IMG/VR virus record: IMGVR_UViG_3300031507_000065 | Span: 1 to 22,864 of that record | DNA length: 22,864 nt | DNA from: a virus | Strand: one strand, 5' to 3' | In this document: piece by piece, positions 1-8,164 of the stretch | How the letters are laid out: each line of letters opens with the position of its first letter | How positions within the stretch are numbered: the first letter of the stretch is position 1 | Made by a program: the position numbers and the translations under genes | The notes under the pieces: model-generated | What the model was told of the DNA's origin: nothing | Database searches by the model: none | Seen by the model: the letters and a program-made list of their open reading frames with translations, nothing else

Positions 1-147
1 CAGGGCCAGGGCGCCGCCTTCCGCCCAGTCGGGCAACAGGCTGACGTAGCTCGGTGCGATACCGGCGGCCAGAAGGGCAACGAAGGACACGACGGACATG
101 AGTTTGACCTTGCGTTCGGTCTTGCCGCGCGGTGCGTTCGGTTCCAT
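1..147 (-). CDS. Probable holin, C-terminus cut by window edge
   Basis: The frame opens at ATG 147 and stays open for 49 codons to the window edge, so the C-terminus is missing. The visible part is a short charged N-terminus (MEPNAPRGKTERKVK), a hydrophobic segment at about residues 17-30 and then a PSYVSLLP/PDWAEGG turn. This is the usual layout of small actinophage holins with two or more membrane segments. It is the last gene of a minus-strand block that follows the endolysin, which supports a role in permeabilising the host membrane at lysis. No family motif decides this. The call rests on size, hydrophobicity and position, and another small membrane protein is possible. Confidence 0.6.
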   Translation of the reverse strand, partial: MEPNAPRGKTERKVKLMSVVSFVALLAAGIAPSYVSLLPDWAEGGALAL

Positions 148-153
148 GTCTGC

Positions 154-522
154 TTACCTTTCGGGGGGATAGCCGTAGGTGACCGGGGTAACGACCGTGG
201 TCGTGGTCGCGGGTGCGGGGGTTGCCTCCCTGGCCGATGCTCGCACGCTCAGCGCCAGAACGACTAAGGCGATGACGACTGAGGCAACGGAAGCGAAGGT
301 GGCGATGGTCGCGTACCAGTGCCACGGACCTTTGCCCACGCTGCGGCTGCGGCTGGCGTTCCGACTGCGGTTGCCGCGATTGCGAGAAACGCTTTGTTCA
401 CTTGGGAAGGATCGACGAAGATAGCCTGTTGGAAAATCAACGTCCACCCTGCTGTTAACGAAGTGAAGTCCCGAACGAGGACCCACCACGGGGGACGCCG
501 ATGTCGTCTCACGCTCACTCAT
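154..522 (-). CDS. Single-pass membrane protein in the lysis block
   Basis: The open frame could start at 543, but GGAAAG lies 7 bases before the internal ATG at 522, so I prefer that start (122 residues). The N-terminal half is hydrophilic and ends in a Ser/Arg-rich stretch. One transmembrane helix follows (about YATIATFASVASVVIALVVL), then a Thr/Pro-rich tail. It sits between endolysin and holin, so a lysis-accessory role (second holin, holin regulator or spanin-like protein) is reasonable but unproven. It carries one of only two in-frame TTA leucine codons I found in the window, at 265-267. I do not recognise the family. Confidence 0.6.
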   Translation of the reverse strand: MSERETTSASPVVGPRSGLHFVNSRVDVDFPTGYLRRSFPSEQSVSRNRGNRSRNASRSRSVGKGPWHWYATIATFASVASVVIALVVLALSVRASAREATPAPATTTTVVTPVTYGYPPER

Positions 523-569
523 GATCCAACTTTCCGTTGCCATTCGACAACTGTTACTTACAGTAGCAG

Positions 570-1403
570 TTATGCGGAGTGAAGCACATTCCGCACGGCT
601 GTCTCAACATCGGCAACGGTGATCGAATTGCCGTTCGGGGGAAGTGCGGCGGCGATTGCGGCGGCCAGCGCGGGAATATCCACGGCATTCACTGCCTGCA
701 CCGCCGTGACGATCGAGGCGTGCGCGGATTGTTCCGCATCGTTGAAACTGTTCTGCCGCCCGAGGAGTGTCCCGATAGCCGTTCCGAGTCCTACCGTGCC
801 GTTCCTGCCCGAACCGGTGTAGGTGGCGTCCGAGATGCCAGGCCAGACGCCTTTGGCCGGATCCCCGTCAACATAGCCGGGATCGTAGGCGAAGACCGCC
901 CGCACTAGTTCCGACTTGATCCAGTCTTTGTCATCGTCGGTCAGAGCCATGAGATCTCCCAGGTGGTAGTCGGCGCCGCTCAGTTCGTCTGAGGCTTGAT
1001 TGTATGCGCCGGACATATGCATGTGCTTGTCGTGAGGGTTGGAGCCCGTGTAGGCCTCCTGAGCCCATCCGCTACTGGCGCGCCAGATGCGCCGGTTGTA
1101 GATGATATAGCGGATGAACGCCAGCTTGCCCGCACGGGCGAGACGCAGCAAGTGCTGAACGATGTCTTCCATCGACACATCCGGATTTCCGGTATCGGCA
1201 TCCGTGTCCATTGCGCGCACTTCGTCTTTGCTGTCTCCGTCCTCGTATTCCGCGTTCGCGGTCAAGTCCGGATTGTGACCGCTCGACTCCGCCTGATGGG
1301 CGGTGTCCCCAATCGTCCCGTCCGAGGTCTTATCCCGATTCGGGAAGTTGGCGTTCATCTGCGTACGCCACGCCTGAAGCTGCTTCGTCAACACCCATGC
1401 CAT
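570..1403 (-). CDS. Endolysin, M15-like (VanY/DD-peptidase type) cell-wall peptidase
   Basis: This 277-residue protein begins with a helical stretch and then a catalytic region with the metallopeptidase pattern: H36, SGH43NPD, an acidic DTDAD cluster at 67-71, and PHDKHMHMS at 123-131. Such His/Asp/His arrangements bind zinc in peptidases of the M15 and VanY type, which cleave peptidoglycan stem peptides or cross-links. After about residue 155 comes a separate region (DDDKDWIKSELVRA, then a Gly-rich linker and a helical end) that could bind the cell wall or oligomerise. There is no signal peptide, so release would need the holin encoded downstream. It lies after the tail genes and before the lysis membrane proteins. 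The exact bond cut cannot be told from sequence. Confidence 0.75.
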   Translation of the reverse strand: MAWVLTKQLQAWRTQMNANFPNRDKTSDGTIGDTAHQAESSGHNPDLTANAEYEDGDSKDEVRAMDTDADTGNPDVSMEDIVQHLLRLARAGKLAFIRYIIYNRRIWRASSGWAQEAYTGSNPHDKHMHMSGAYNQASDELSGADYHLGDLMALTDDDKDWIKSELVRAVFAYDPGYVDGDPAKGVWPGISDATYTGSGRNGTVGLGTAIGTLLGRQNSFNDAEQSAHASIVTAVQAVNAVDIPALAAAIAAALPPNGNSITVADVETAVRNVLHSA

Positions 1404-1414
1404 GCTGTGCGCCC

Positions 1415-1777
1415 CTAGCAGATCTGTCCCGTTGCCATCGCGATACCCGTCACGCCCGGTCCGATGTTCAAAACAAGATCAACGGGATTCGCTCTTGTCT
1501 GAACCTGTATATCACCGGTCGACATTGAGGCGGTAACGGCGAGCCCTGCGAGCGCTGTCACGGCTACAGCTGGCGTGGCCAGGGCCAAACCCACTACCGT
1601 GTCCCCCGTGCGCCACGTGCCTCCTGAGCCGGATACGGTGACACTCGGATACTGGGTTGCCGCGCTGCCCCCGATGGCCACAGTCAACGTGGCAGAGATG
1701 CCGACCGATCCGCGCCACGTGGAGTTGGCGGGAATGGTGATCAGGATTCCCGCGTTCGCGTTCGTCATGTTCGCCAT
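1415..1777 (-). CDS. Small beta-rich virion-associated protein, unknown function
   Basis: The frame is open from 1795, but the upstream gene ends in ..GGAGAAATAA and AGGAGA stands 7 bases before ATG 1777, so I place the start there (120 residues, MANMTNANAG). The protein is rich in Gly, Ala, Thr and Val with alternating hydrophobic residues, as in beta-sandwich structural proteins. There are no catalytic motifs or membrane segments. The stop lies 11 bases before the endolysin start. From position and composition it is probably a minor tail or fibre-associated protein. I do not recognise a named family. Confidence 0.6.
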   Translation of the reverse strand: MANMTNANAGILITIPANSTWRGSVGISATLTVAIGGSAATQYPSVTVSGSGGTWRTGDTVVGLALATPAVAVTALAGLAVTASMSTGDIQVQTRANPVDLVLNIGPGVTGIAMATGQIC

Positions 1778-1779
1778 GG

Positions 1780-2268
1780 TTATTTCTCCTGCCACACGAT
1801 GGAAATCGTCCAGGTCTGATTGATGTTCCCGAGTGCCGTGGAGAATGCCACGCCTTCCCCCGGTCGGTAAACCATGAGCGGATTCGGGACCACGCTATAG
1901 GAAGCCGCGTTCAGCCCCTCTTTGGTGGAAACGACGGGAGCGTGCGCGCCATGTGCGAGTGCGGATGTGGTGACCGTGGGATTGTTGATGCGTACCTCAA
2001 AAACCGGATCGGCGTGGCTAGTCCTGAAACGCGCAACGGTGCTCGCCGCGATGAGTGTTCCACTGCTGGCCGCTGTGATCCGTTTACGCAACAGGCTGTT
2101 CTGGGCGATGGTCACGCCGACACCGTAGATCGCGACGTCCACTTGCGTAACGGTGATGCTCTTCCCGCTGTTGGCCGGGTTGAACAAAGAGAGGAACGTG
2201 TTCGCTGCGACTACGCCTAGCGCGTCACTGAGGATGTAGAGATAGGTGGGCGGGGTGGAAACGCTCAC
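1780..2268 (-). CDS. Putative minor structural protein
   Basis: A 162-residue protein starting at GTG 2268, with GGTGAG five bases upstream as a plausible ribosome-binding site. It is beta-rich and hydrophilic, with a pattern (TPPTYLYILSDALGVVAANTFLSLFNP) resembling small actinophage head or tail proteins such as the 157-residue product at 12671-13144. Both have an N-terminal hydrophobic strand, an N-P-A or N-I-T-G turn and a tryptophan-containing final strand ending in T-W-x-[IV]. This resemblance was judged by eye. The last codons carry the Shine-Dalgarno of the next gene, so the two are translationally linked. Function in the virion is unknown. Confidence 0.6.
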   Translation of the reverse strand: MSVSTPPTYLYILSDALGVVAANTFLSLFNPANSGKSITVTQVDVAIYGVGVTIAQNSLLRKRITAASSGTLIAASTVARFRTSHADPVFEVRINNPTVTTSALAHGAHAPVVSTKEGLNAASYSVVPNPLMVYRPGEGVAFSTALGNINQTWTISIVWQEK

Positions 2269-2317
2269 GCTTTCTCACCCGCTTTCCTATGGGAAGGTTA
2301 GGAACAGAACGGTTGAG

Positions 2318-2653
2318 CTACTTGTCCTTGCCGACCTTTACCGTCGGCTTGCCGGAAGAGTTGTCCTTGTGAATGGGTGTAACGATGGGCGCGTTACCGT
2401 GCGCCTTGACGGCATCCTGATCCGCGAACGCGTTGATGGGTGTGGAGAGGCGGATCTCCTCGCGCACGTCCTTGTACTTCGCGCTTTGGTATGTGTCGAT
2501 ATCGACGGCGGATTGGTCGTACGTGAGCGTGCCATCGTCCTCAACGGTCAGCTCAGCATCGGGCCGATTGTTCTTCACGCGGGCACGCGCGCGAGGCTTA
2601 GCCTCTGGCAGGTCCGTCCAGATGTCCGCAACCACCGTATATTTGGCCAGCAT
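2318..2653 (-). CDS. Hypothetical protein, tail-tip region
   Basis: A 111-residue hydrophilic protein starting at ATG 2653, which shares its A with the TAA stop of the upstream gene (TAATG coupling). Sequence features are a short N-terminal strand region, an Arg-rich segment (PRARARVKNNRP), an acidic segment and a Lys-rich tail (KPTVKVGKDK). There is no signal peptide, membrane helix or recognisable motif. It lies in the run of small genes after the large tail protein, where base-plate and fibre components are usually found. I do not recognise it and assign no function. Confidence 0.55.
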   Translation of the reverse strand: MLAKYTVVADIWTDLPEAKPRARARVKNNRPDAELTVEDDGTLTYDQSAVDIDTYQSAKYKDVREEIRLSTPINAFADQDAVKAHGNAPIVTPIHKDNSSGKPTVKVGKDK

Positions 2654-2940
2654 TACGGTAGATCCGAACGCTTGATGTACACCGCGTTCATCTGTTCATC
2701 CGTATACCATCCGATCGGACCTCCGCCAAGTCCACCCCACTTGACCCAGTCGCCCGTGTCGAAGGAATGCGAATTCGGGCCAGCATCGTCAAATCCGAGC
2801 AAAAGCGTTCCACTCGATTCAGAGATGATGTAGATGTTGTAATCAGTCACCAACTGTGAGGGCATTTCGGCAACGATTGCCGCGCCGTTCGATCCGGTGT
2901 ACTGGATCCCGTTGACGAACGGGATCAATTGCTCAGCCAT
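2653..2940 (-). CDS. Hypothetical small tail-region protein
   Basis: A 95-residue protein starting at ATG 2940, with GGGAGCAGACA just upstream providing a usable ribosome-binding site. It is rich in Gly, Asn and aromatic residues (GDWVKWGGLGGGPIGWYTDEQ) and looks beta-structured. There is no membrane helix. Its stop overlaps the next start by one base. The W/Y-rich, Gly-rich centre resembles surface-exposed phage proteins that bind carbohydrates, but this is only a compositional impression. Confidence 0.55.
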   Translation of the reverse strand: MAEQLIPFVNGIQYTGSNGAAIVAEMPSQLVTDYNIYIISESSGTLLLGFDDAGPNSHSFDTGDWVKWGGLGGGPIGWYTDEQMNAVYIKRSDLP

Positions 2941-2955
2941 TGTCTGCTCCCTTGA

Positions 2956-3471
2956 TCACAGCGAGTATCCTAGTGCGACGCAGGAAAAATGCGAACTAAA
3001 TCGGAGCGATACGTTTGTATTGACCGCACCCGATGAGTCCTGAAACCCGATTAGTTCGGCGTAGTCTGTTGAGCCGTTCATATCAAAAATGCCCTGTGCA
3101 TACTGCGAAGAGGCTAGTGCGCCTAGGACATCCCTGTTTCCTGTTGCGGTTACCGTGGCGGCATTCTTTCGAATCGAACAGTCTATATTGACGGGGGTTG
3201 TCGGCACCGCCGTGAAGTACGAGCCGAAGAACAGATACGTACCGGGGATGTTCGGTGTGATCCGAGATGAGTTGGTGGTCGGATCATGGAAGCCATAGAC
3301 ATCAATGTCTTCGGCACCCGTGAATGTCAACGCCGTCAAGGTGGCATCCGGGATTGACTGGGCCGCAGTCTGTACAAGCCTAACGAGCGCGCGGTTTAGC
3401 CCGTATTTGATGATGTCGTTGACAGTGGACGCGAGGATACGATCCCCCGTGGCAACGCTCGTGTATGCCAT
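2956..3471 (-). CDS. C1q/TNF-like jelly-roll fibre protein
   Basis: A 171-residue protein whose ATG overlaps the stop of the 935-residue tail protein by one base (TAATG). The N-terminal stretch (ATGDRILASTVNDIIKYGLNRA) is typical of actinophage minor tail proteins that anchor to the tail tip. The rest has the strand pattern of C1q/TNF-like folds: a PGTYLFFGSYF strand, an RKN turn, and a final strand ending FSCVALGYSL. Such domains commonly trimerise and bind receptors. I infer a tail-fibre or receptor-binding role from this and from its place next to the tail-tip gene. The fold assignment is by eye. Confidence 0.6.
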   Translation of the reverse strand: MAYTSVATGDRILASTVNDIIKYGLNRALVRLVQTAAQSIPDATLTALTFTGAEDIDVYGFHDPTTNSSRITPNIPGTYLFFGSYFTAVPTTPVNIDCSIRKNAATVTATGNRDVLGALASSQYAQGIFDMNGSTDYAELIGFQDSSGAVNTNVSLRFSSHFSCVALGYSL

Positions 3472-6278
3472 TACAATCCGTACCTTCCGGCTTGCGCCTC
3501 AGTCAATGTGATCGTACTACCGGAAGGCAGCGCTTTGGAGAAGCCGCCGATGCCACGCGTGACCGTAGCTGTTTGCGTGTATGGTCCCGTTCCGCTGGAC
3601 GCACCCATGCTGTCGACTTGGATGGTCTCACCAGAGATGACGACTTCGTAGGGCTCCGACGTCGTTGACCAGATGTCACCGATGTTCGTGGTCGAGAACA
3701 CGATGGATGTGTCATTATCGTCGTAACTCGTGTTCGTGGTGGTCGAGCCCGAATCGTATCGGCCAGTATCGAACAGAGCCACGACGTACGGCCCATACGG
3801 TGACGTGTTCCATGTGATCCGCCACGTGCGATTGCCCAGCACTTCCGACTGAAGACCTTGCATCATCAGACGAATATCGTCAGTCGGCAGATGAGACGGA
3901 GGGTTGACGATCAGGAAGTAATGCCCGATGTCGAGCGCGGCCAGGATATGACCCTTGCGCACCTTCGCCGTAGTTCCCGCGTAGTTCGTGCGCGCCAGCT
4001 CCACCATGACCGACGTCCAGCGTTCCTCGTCCCACGTCCCCAGGAATGCATCCCACCCCGCCAGATCGTCCAGACGGGCGTTGAGGTACGGGTTGCGGTT
4101 GATGCTGGCCGGGATGACGCCCGCGCTGTCGGAGCCTTTCGGGCCGTCCGTGTGCTGATGGAAGCCTGTCGAGCCGTCCGCCCGGTTGGCGGTCACCGTG
4201 TTGCGCAGTAGCCCGTCATCGGGCACCGGGCGCGGGACGGTAGGGCCTAGCTCGTTCAGTGAGTAGTCGATCGATGGTCCGGTCTGGTTGATCAGTGACC
4301 GGTAGGTGCGCATCACCAGAGCGCCGGTATCACGATCCGGGTAGTACTGCCCCTGTTCTGTATCGATGCATTCCATGAGGATGTCCAGCGGCGTAGCCCG
4401 TGGTTGCGAGCCCATGGATTCACTACTGTCGTCCGTGCCGACAACACGTGTGTCAATGCCGTTGTTGAGTCCGATACGCAACCAGCGTGCAGCGGTGGTC
4501 TCGCCAGCAAACGCATTCGCAGCCTGAAGGTAATCGGTCGTGCCGTTGTCGAGGAAGATCTGTCCGGTTACGAAATGCGTGTACTGCGTGCCGATGTTGT
4601 TGGTCGCGCCCGTCGCATTCCACGCCCTGAATCGGCCAGCAGTGCCCGCGAACGTCAGGGTCGTGATGCCGATCAAAACACTGTTGCCAGGGCTATACCA
4701 ACCCAAATCGAGGTCAACGTTTCCGCCCGACTGTGTGAGCTGAATTCGGAAGAAATTCCAATCAGTCGGTGCACTTCCGTTACCGGTGTGCGTGCTGGCC
4801 GAACTGGTGATCAGCGTGCCGTTGTTATCGTATGCCGCAATGTCATACGTGGTCGCGGTAACCGAGAAATTGATTCGCTGTATCGTTCCGCCCGTCAAGT
4901 TCAAGTTGAACATTGACACGCTTGAGCCAGGAACGCTAGGCATTTTCATTGTCCAGTTCGCATACGCGAAACCGGTGTTGGCAACGGACGTGTCCGGCGT
5001 CAGCTTGATGATCGTGCTTGTACTGTTGACTGTGACGCTACCGGCTGTTGCGGGAAGGTCGGAGGGCGTGCCGAACTGCACATCCACGAACTGACCGCGC
5101 ACACCGTTCGTGTGCTTGTTTTCCATGGTGGTTGCGGCGGTGCCGTCCTCGCATGGCCACAAGCCCGTATTGCTGATCGACGTAAAGAAGTCGGTGAGCG
5201 GCGAGACAACGGGCGTAGAGCCCTTGCCCAAGCGCCGCGTGACGTCCGCCGCCTGCACGCGGTCCATGATGTCGTTGCCGCTCACATCCCACTCAATGGG
5301 GGAAGCGGCTAGCTCGCCACTGAAGCGCCGGTTGTCGGGCGTGATCTCGCACGTACCCTCAACAGTCCACGTGTTCGGTGTGCCCAGACCATCGCTGAAC
5401 GACGTAGTACCGCGAGCCTGATTGTAGATGTCAGCCTTGGCTACGAGCGTCGGTGAGGCGATTCCCTGATACAGCTCGAATCCGTAGATGCGCCCGCGCA
5501 TTCCGGTAATCTCGGAGATCCCGAGATTGTCACCGTTGTTGTGCCTGCCAAGCTCGAGAGGGGCAGTGCTCGAGAAGATAGACGACGTGCCCACGGACGT
5601 GACCGTAGAGCCCAATTGAGTCCACGTTCCGGTAACCGTATCGGAAGTGTAGAACTTCGTAACGCGGTTACCCGCGCCGTCGTTACCGTCCCACGTAACG
5701 CGCACCGCTTGCGGCCCGAAGATCTGCGGCAGGACAACCGTGCTGGTGACCCCAAGAAACGCCGACCCATCAACAGAGCGGATGAACTGAAGACTTCCAT
5801 CCTTCTTGACGATGAATAGCCACGAGGCCTGCCCGCCGCTTGCACGTTTAGCGGCCAGGCAATGCCCGTCAACCCCGTCAAGGGACCGGGCTAGTTCGAA
5901 CTCGACGCGGATGTCAATCTCATCCGTGATGTCGAGCACTGCCTTATCGGTGGTCTTGATCTCACAGCCATCAGACTCATCGAAAATGGCGAAGCTGCGA
6001 TCCTCGGTAACACTGAATCGAATGGGAATGTACGGGGGCAGCAATCCGTAGTACGGGCTGAGCGGATTACGGTTGTTATACTTCCCCGTTCGATCGTTCA
6101 GCGTGAAGTCGCACGTACAGGGGGACGGCCGTCCCTGCTCGTTGGCCCGTCCTCTGGCCGATATCACCACTTCTGCGTCTAGCCGCACGTCCGATGTGAC
6201 GTTCACCCATGCGCCGTTGATGAACATCTCGCCACGGATCGGCAGGGGGTTGCTTGTCGGGAAACCCAGCAGTGTCAT
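3471..6278 (-). CDS. Large minor tail protein (tail tip/base plate) with LamG-like domain
   Basis: A 935-residue protein immediately after the tape measure, starting with a 4-base ATGA overlap. Residues 1-95 (MFINGAWVNVTSDVR..., ARGRANEQGRPSPCTCDFTLNDRTGKYNNRNP) match the opening of actinophage tail-tip proteins. About residues 100-280 form a concanavalin/LamG-like segment ending RGRIYGFELYQG. A conserved tail block (SPIEWDVSGNDIMDRVQAADVTRRLGKG) follows, then a second beta-rich region, then a base-plate type region (LDILMECIDTEQGQYYPDRD). It probably forms the tail tip and combines roles that are often split between two proteins, since no separate distal tail gene precedes it. The LamG-like part suggests carbohydrate binding at the host surface. 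Confidence 0.75.
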   Translation of the reverse strand: MTLLGFPTSNPLPIRGEMFINGAWVNVTSDVRLDAEVVISARGRANEQGRPSPCTCDFTLNDRTGKYNNRNPLSPYYGLLPPYIPIRFSVTEDRSFAIFDESDGCEIKTTDKAVLDITDEIDIRVEFELARSLDGVDGHCLAAKRASGGQASWLFIVKKDGSLQFIRSVDGSAFLGVTSTVVLPQIFGPQAVRVTWDGNDGAGNRVTKFYTSDTVTGTWTQLGSTVTSVGTSSIFSSTAPLELGRHNNGDNLGISEITGMRGRIYGFELYQGIASPTLVAKADIYNQARGTTSFSDGLGTPNTWTVEGTCEITPDNRRFSGELAASPIEWDVSGNDIMDRVQAADVTRRLGKGSTPVVSPLTDFFTSISNTGLWPCEDGTAATTMENKHTNGVRGQFVDVQFGTPSDLPATAGSVTVNSTSTIIKLTPDTSVANTGFAYANWTMKMPSVPGSSVSMFNLNLTGGTIQRINFSVTATTYDIAAYDNNGTLITSSASTHTGNGSAPTDWNFFRIQLTQSGGNVDLDLGWYSPGNSVLIGITTLTFAGTAGRFRAWNATGATNNIGTQYTHFVTGQIFLDNGTTDYLQAANAFAGETTAARWLRIGLNNGIDTRVVGTDDSSESMGSQPRATPLDILMECIDTEQGQYYPDRDTGALVMRTYRSLINQTGPSIDYSLNELGPTVPRPVPDDGLLRNTVTANRADGSTGFHQHTDGPKGSDSAGVIPASINRNPYLNARLDDLAGWDAFLGTWDEERWTSVMVELARTNYAGTTAKVRKGHILAALDIGHYFLIVNPPSHLPTDDIRLMMQGLQSEVLGNRTWRITWNTSPYGPYVVALFDTGRYDSGSTTTNTSYDDNDTSIVFSTTNIGDIWSTTSEPYEVVISGETIQVDSMGASSGTGPYTQTATVTRGIGGFSKALPSGSTITLTEAQAGRYGL

Positions 6279-8164
6279 GCCGTTACCCCTGGTGATCCGA
6301 GGAAGCGCTGTACGCTTCCCTGCCCGTTGCGATCTACCTCGTAGCGCAACCCCTCAATGATGACCGACATCAGGTCACGGGACGCGCCAGGCGCGGCACG
6401 CAGTAGCCACGTTCCGCCGCCTCCACTGCCCATGTCCGAGGACATGCGCTTGGAATCACCGTTGCTATGCACTGTGCTCCCGGTCGGCAGAGATACAAGC
6501 TCAGGTCCCTGCTCACCCACCCACGTCAAGCCGCCTGCGACCATGCCGCTAGCCGCACCCTTGATACCGCCGTGCGCGTAGCCCATGCCCTTCAAGGTCT
6601 GGGCTACGGCGACGGCGGCTTGTGCAGCGGCAAGACCATACGTTGTGATCGTAACCTTGACGTGTCGGTCCGTGATTTTCTTCAGCTCGTTGTTGACGCC
6701 ATTCCGGAAGCTATTGAATTTCTCCTGAGCGGCACGAAGTTTCGGACCGATGCCCGGAATCCATGAAAGGGCATAGGACGCGGCGATAAGGATCTTGCCG
6801 AAGATATCGACAGCCACGAGGAATAGGCTGAGGAATCCAGCCTTCATGACATCCACACCGGTCTTGACCGCATCACGAAGATCGCCGAATAGTTTGATGC
6901 TATTCTTTACGAAGTTGTGCACCTTGCTGTAGGCGCTTGTGAGGACGTCGATCAGCTGAGCAATGAATGGAATCAGCTTTTCAACTAGACTCAACAGATC
7001 GCCGAAGAATTGATTAGCGTCTCCGCCGTGCCTACTCAGGATCCCAAAGAACTTCCCGATAGCATCGCCGATAGCGGGCATATGCTTGGCGAGAGTTTCG
7101 AACAGAGGCGCGGAAGCCTCTACCGCTTTTAGGATGCCAGGCATGGCGTTCTGAAGTAGCGAGACGAATCCCGTTCCGAGGTCACCGAGGATCGGAGCGA
7201 ACACGTCTGCGAGATGCTTGAAGTTGGGAGTCAGGCTGATGACGAACGTGTTCAGCTTTTCGAGTGTCTCGGCCAGGGGGACCCTGAACGGTTTACCGAA
7301 TTCGGCGAAAAGCTTGCTGACGTTATCCTTCAGTTCAGTACCCGCCGCAGCGATGCGCGGATCCTTGAATGCCGCGACGACTCCAGCGGCCAGGACACCA
7401 CCGCCGAGCCCCAACAGAACGGCGCTGGTGATGGCTGCACCGATGACGGGCGCGAGTGCAGCTACGAGCGCACCCCCGGCGATGGCCTTGACGAGAAGGC
7501 TGATCAGGTCACCCGAGAAGAATGAACCGAGGCTACCGCCTACCCCGTCACCAATCTTGTCGCCGATGAATTCCCCCGCGCGCTCTGCCTTACCTCGAAT
7601 CGAGCCGTCCGTGTCAACGTCCACGGAGGTCTTGATCTTTTCCTTGATCCTCATGTGGATGGTCTTGGAGATGTCGTCACCGATGCGCTCGCCCGCGTGC
7701 GCGGAATCTCCGCTGGATTCGTCACCGACTGTGCGGATACTCGTCTTGATGCGACGTGTGATCTTGTCGGTAATGTGTTCGCTCATGGTTTCGCCTGCGC
7801 GGTCCCCCGCACTCTGGCCGAACTCTTCACCGATGGTCTCGCCAGCTGTGCGATACAACGCGATGCCGCCGCCACTGGTGAAGCCGCGCGAGATCACCTC
7901 GGGGAGATGCTCGGTGAGGTGATCGGAGATCTGACGCGTGATCTCACCAGCAGACGAGTTACCCAGACGAATGCCGATCTCTTTGCCGCTCTTCTGTAGC
8001 GGCGTAGTCAGGTTCCGCCCGAGGTCGTTCATTCGTTCGGAGAATTTCTGCTGATAGACGGTGGCAGACTCGTCCCCGAACTTCGTGATGTCTGCGCGCG
8101 CGGCCTGGAATCCCTTGTTGACTTCGTTACGGGAGGTAACCTTGATGACTACTTCATTCGCCAT
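6275..8164 (-). CDS. Tail tape measure protein
   Basis: A 629-residue protein directly after the frameshifted chaperone gene, with an 11-base overlap at its start. The first 200 residues are helical and charged, with repeated AGExIGDxI-type segments (TAGETIGEEFG, HAGERIGDDIS, RAGEFIGDKIG). A long Gly/Ala/Leu hydrophobic stretch at about 215-265 looks membrane-active, as in tape measures that help DNA cross the host membrane. The C-terminal motif VGEQGPELVSLPTGSTVH is characteristic of the family. Using the usual rule of about 1.5 angstrom per residue, the tail would be near 95 nm, short for a siphovirus. There is no peptidase domain. Confidence 0.9.
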   Translation of the reverse strand: MANEVVIKVTSRNEVNKGFQAARADITKFGDESATVYQQKFSERMNDLGRNLTTPLQKSGKEIGIRLGNSSAGEITRQISDHLTEHLPEVISRGFTSGGGIALYRTAGETIGEEFGQSAGDRAGETMSEHITDKITRRIKTSIRTVGDESSGDSAHAGERIGDDISKTIHMRIKEKIKTSVDVDTDGSIRGKAERAGEFIGDKIGDGVGGSLGSFFSGDLISLLVKAIAGGALVAALAPVIGAAITSAVLLGLGGGVLAAGVVAAFKDPRIAAAGTELKDNVSKLFAEFGKPFRVPLAETLEKLNTFVISLTPNFKHLADVFAPILGDLGTGFVSLLQNAMPGILKAVEASAPLFETLAKHMPAIGDAIGKFFGILSRHGGDANQFFGDLLSLVEKLIPFIAQLIDVLTSAYSKVHNFVKNSIKLFGDLRDAVKTGVDVMKAGFLSLFLVAVDIFGKILIAASYALSWIPGIGPKLRAAQEKFNSFRNGVNNELKKITDRHVKVTITTYGLAAAQAAVAVAQTLKGMGYAHGGIKGAASGMVAGGLTWVGEQGPELVSLPTGSTVHSNGDSKRMSSDMGSGGGGTWLLRAAPGASRDLMSVIIEGLRYEVDRNGQGSVQRFLGSPGVTA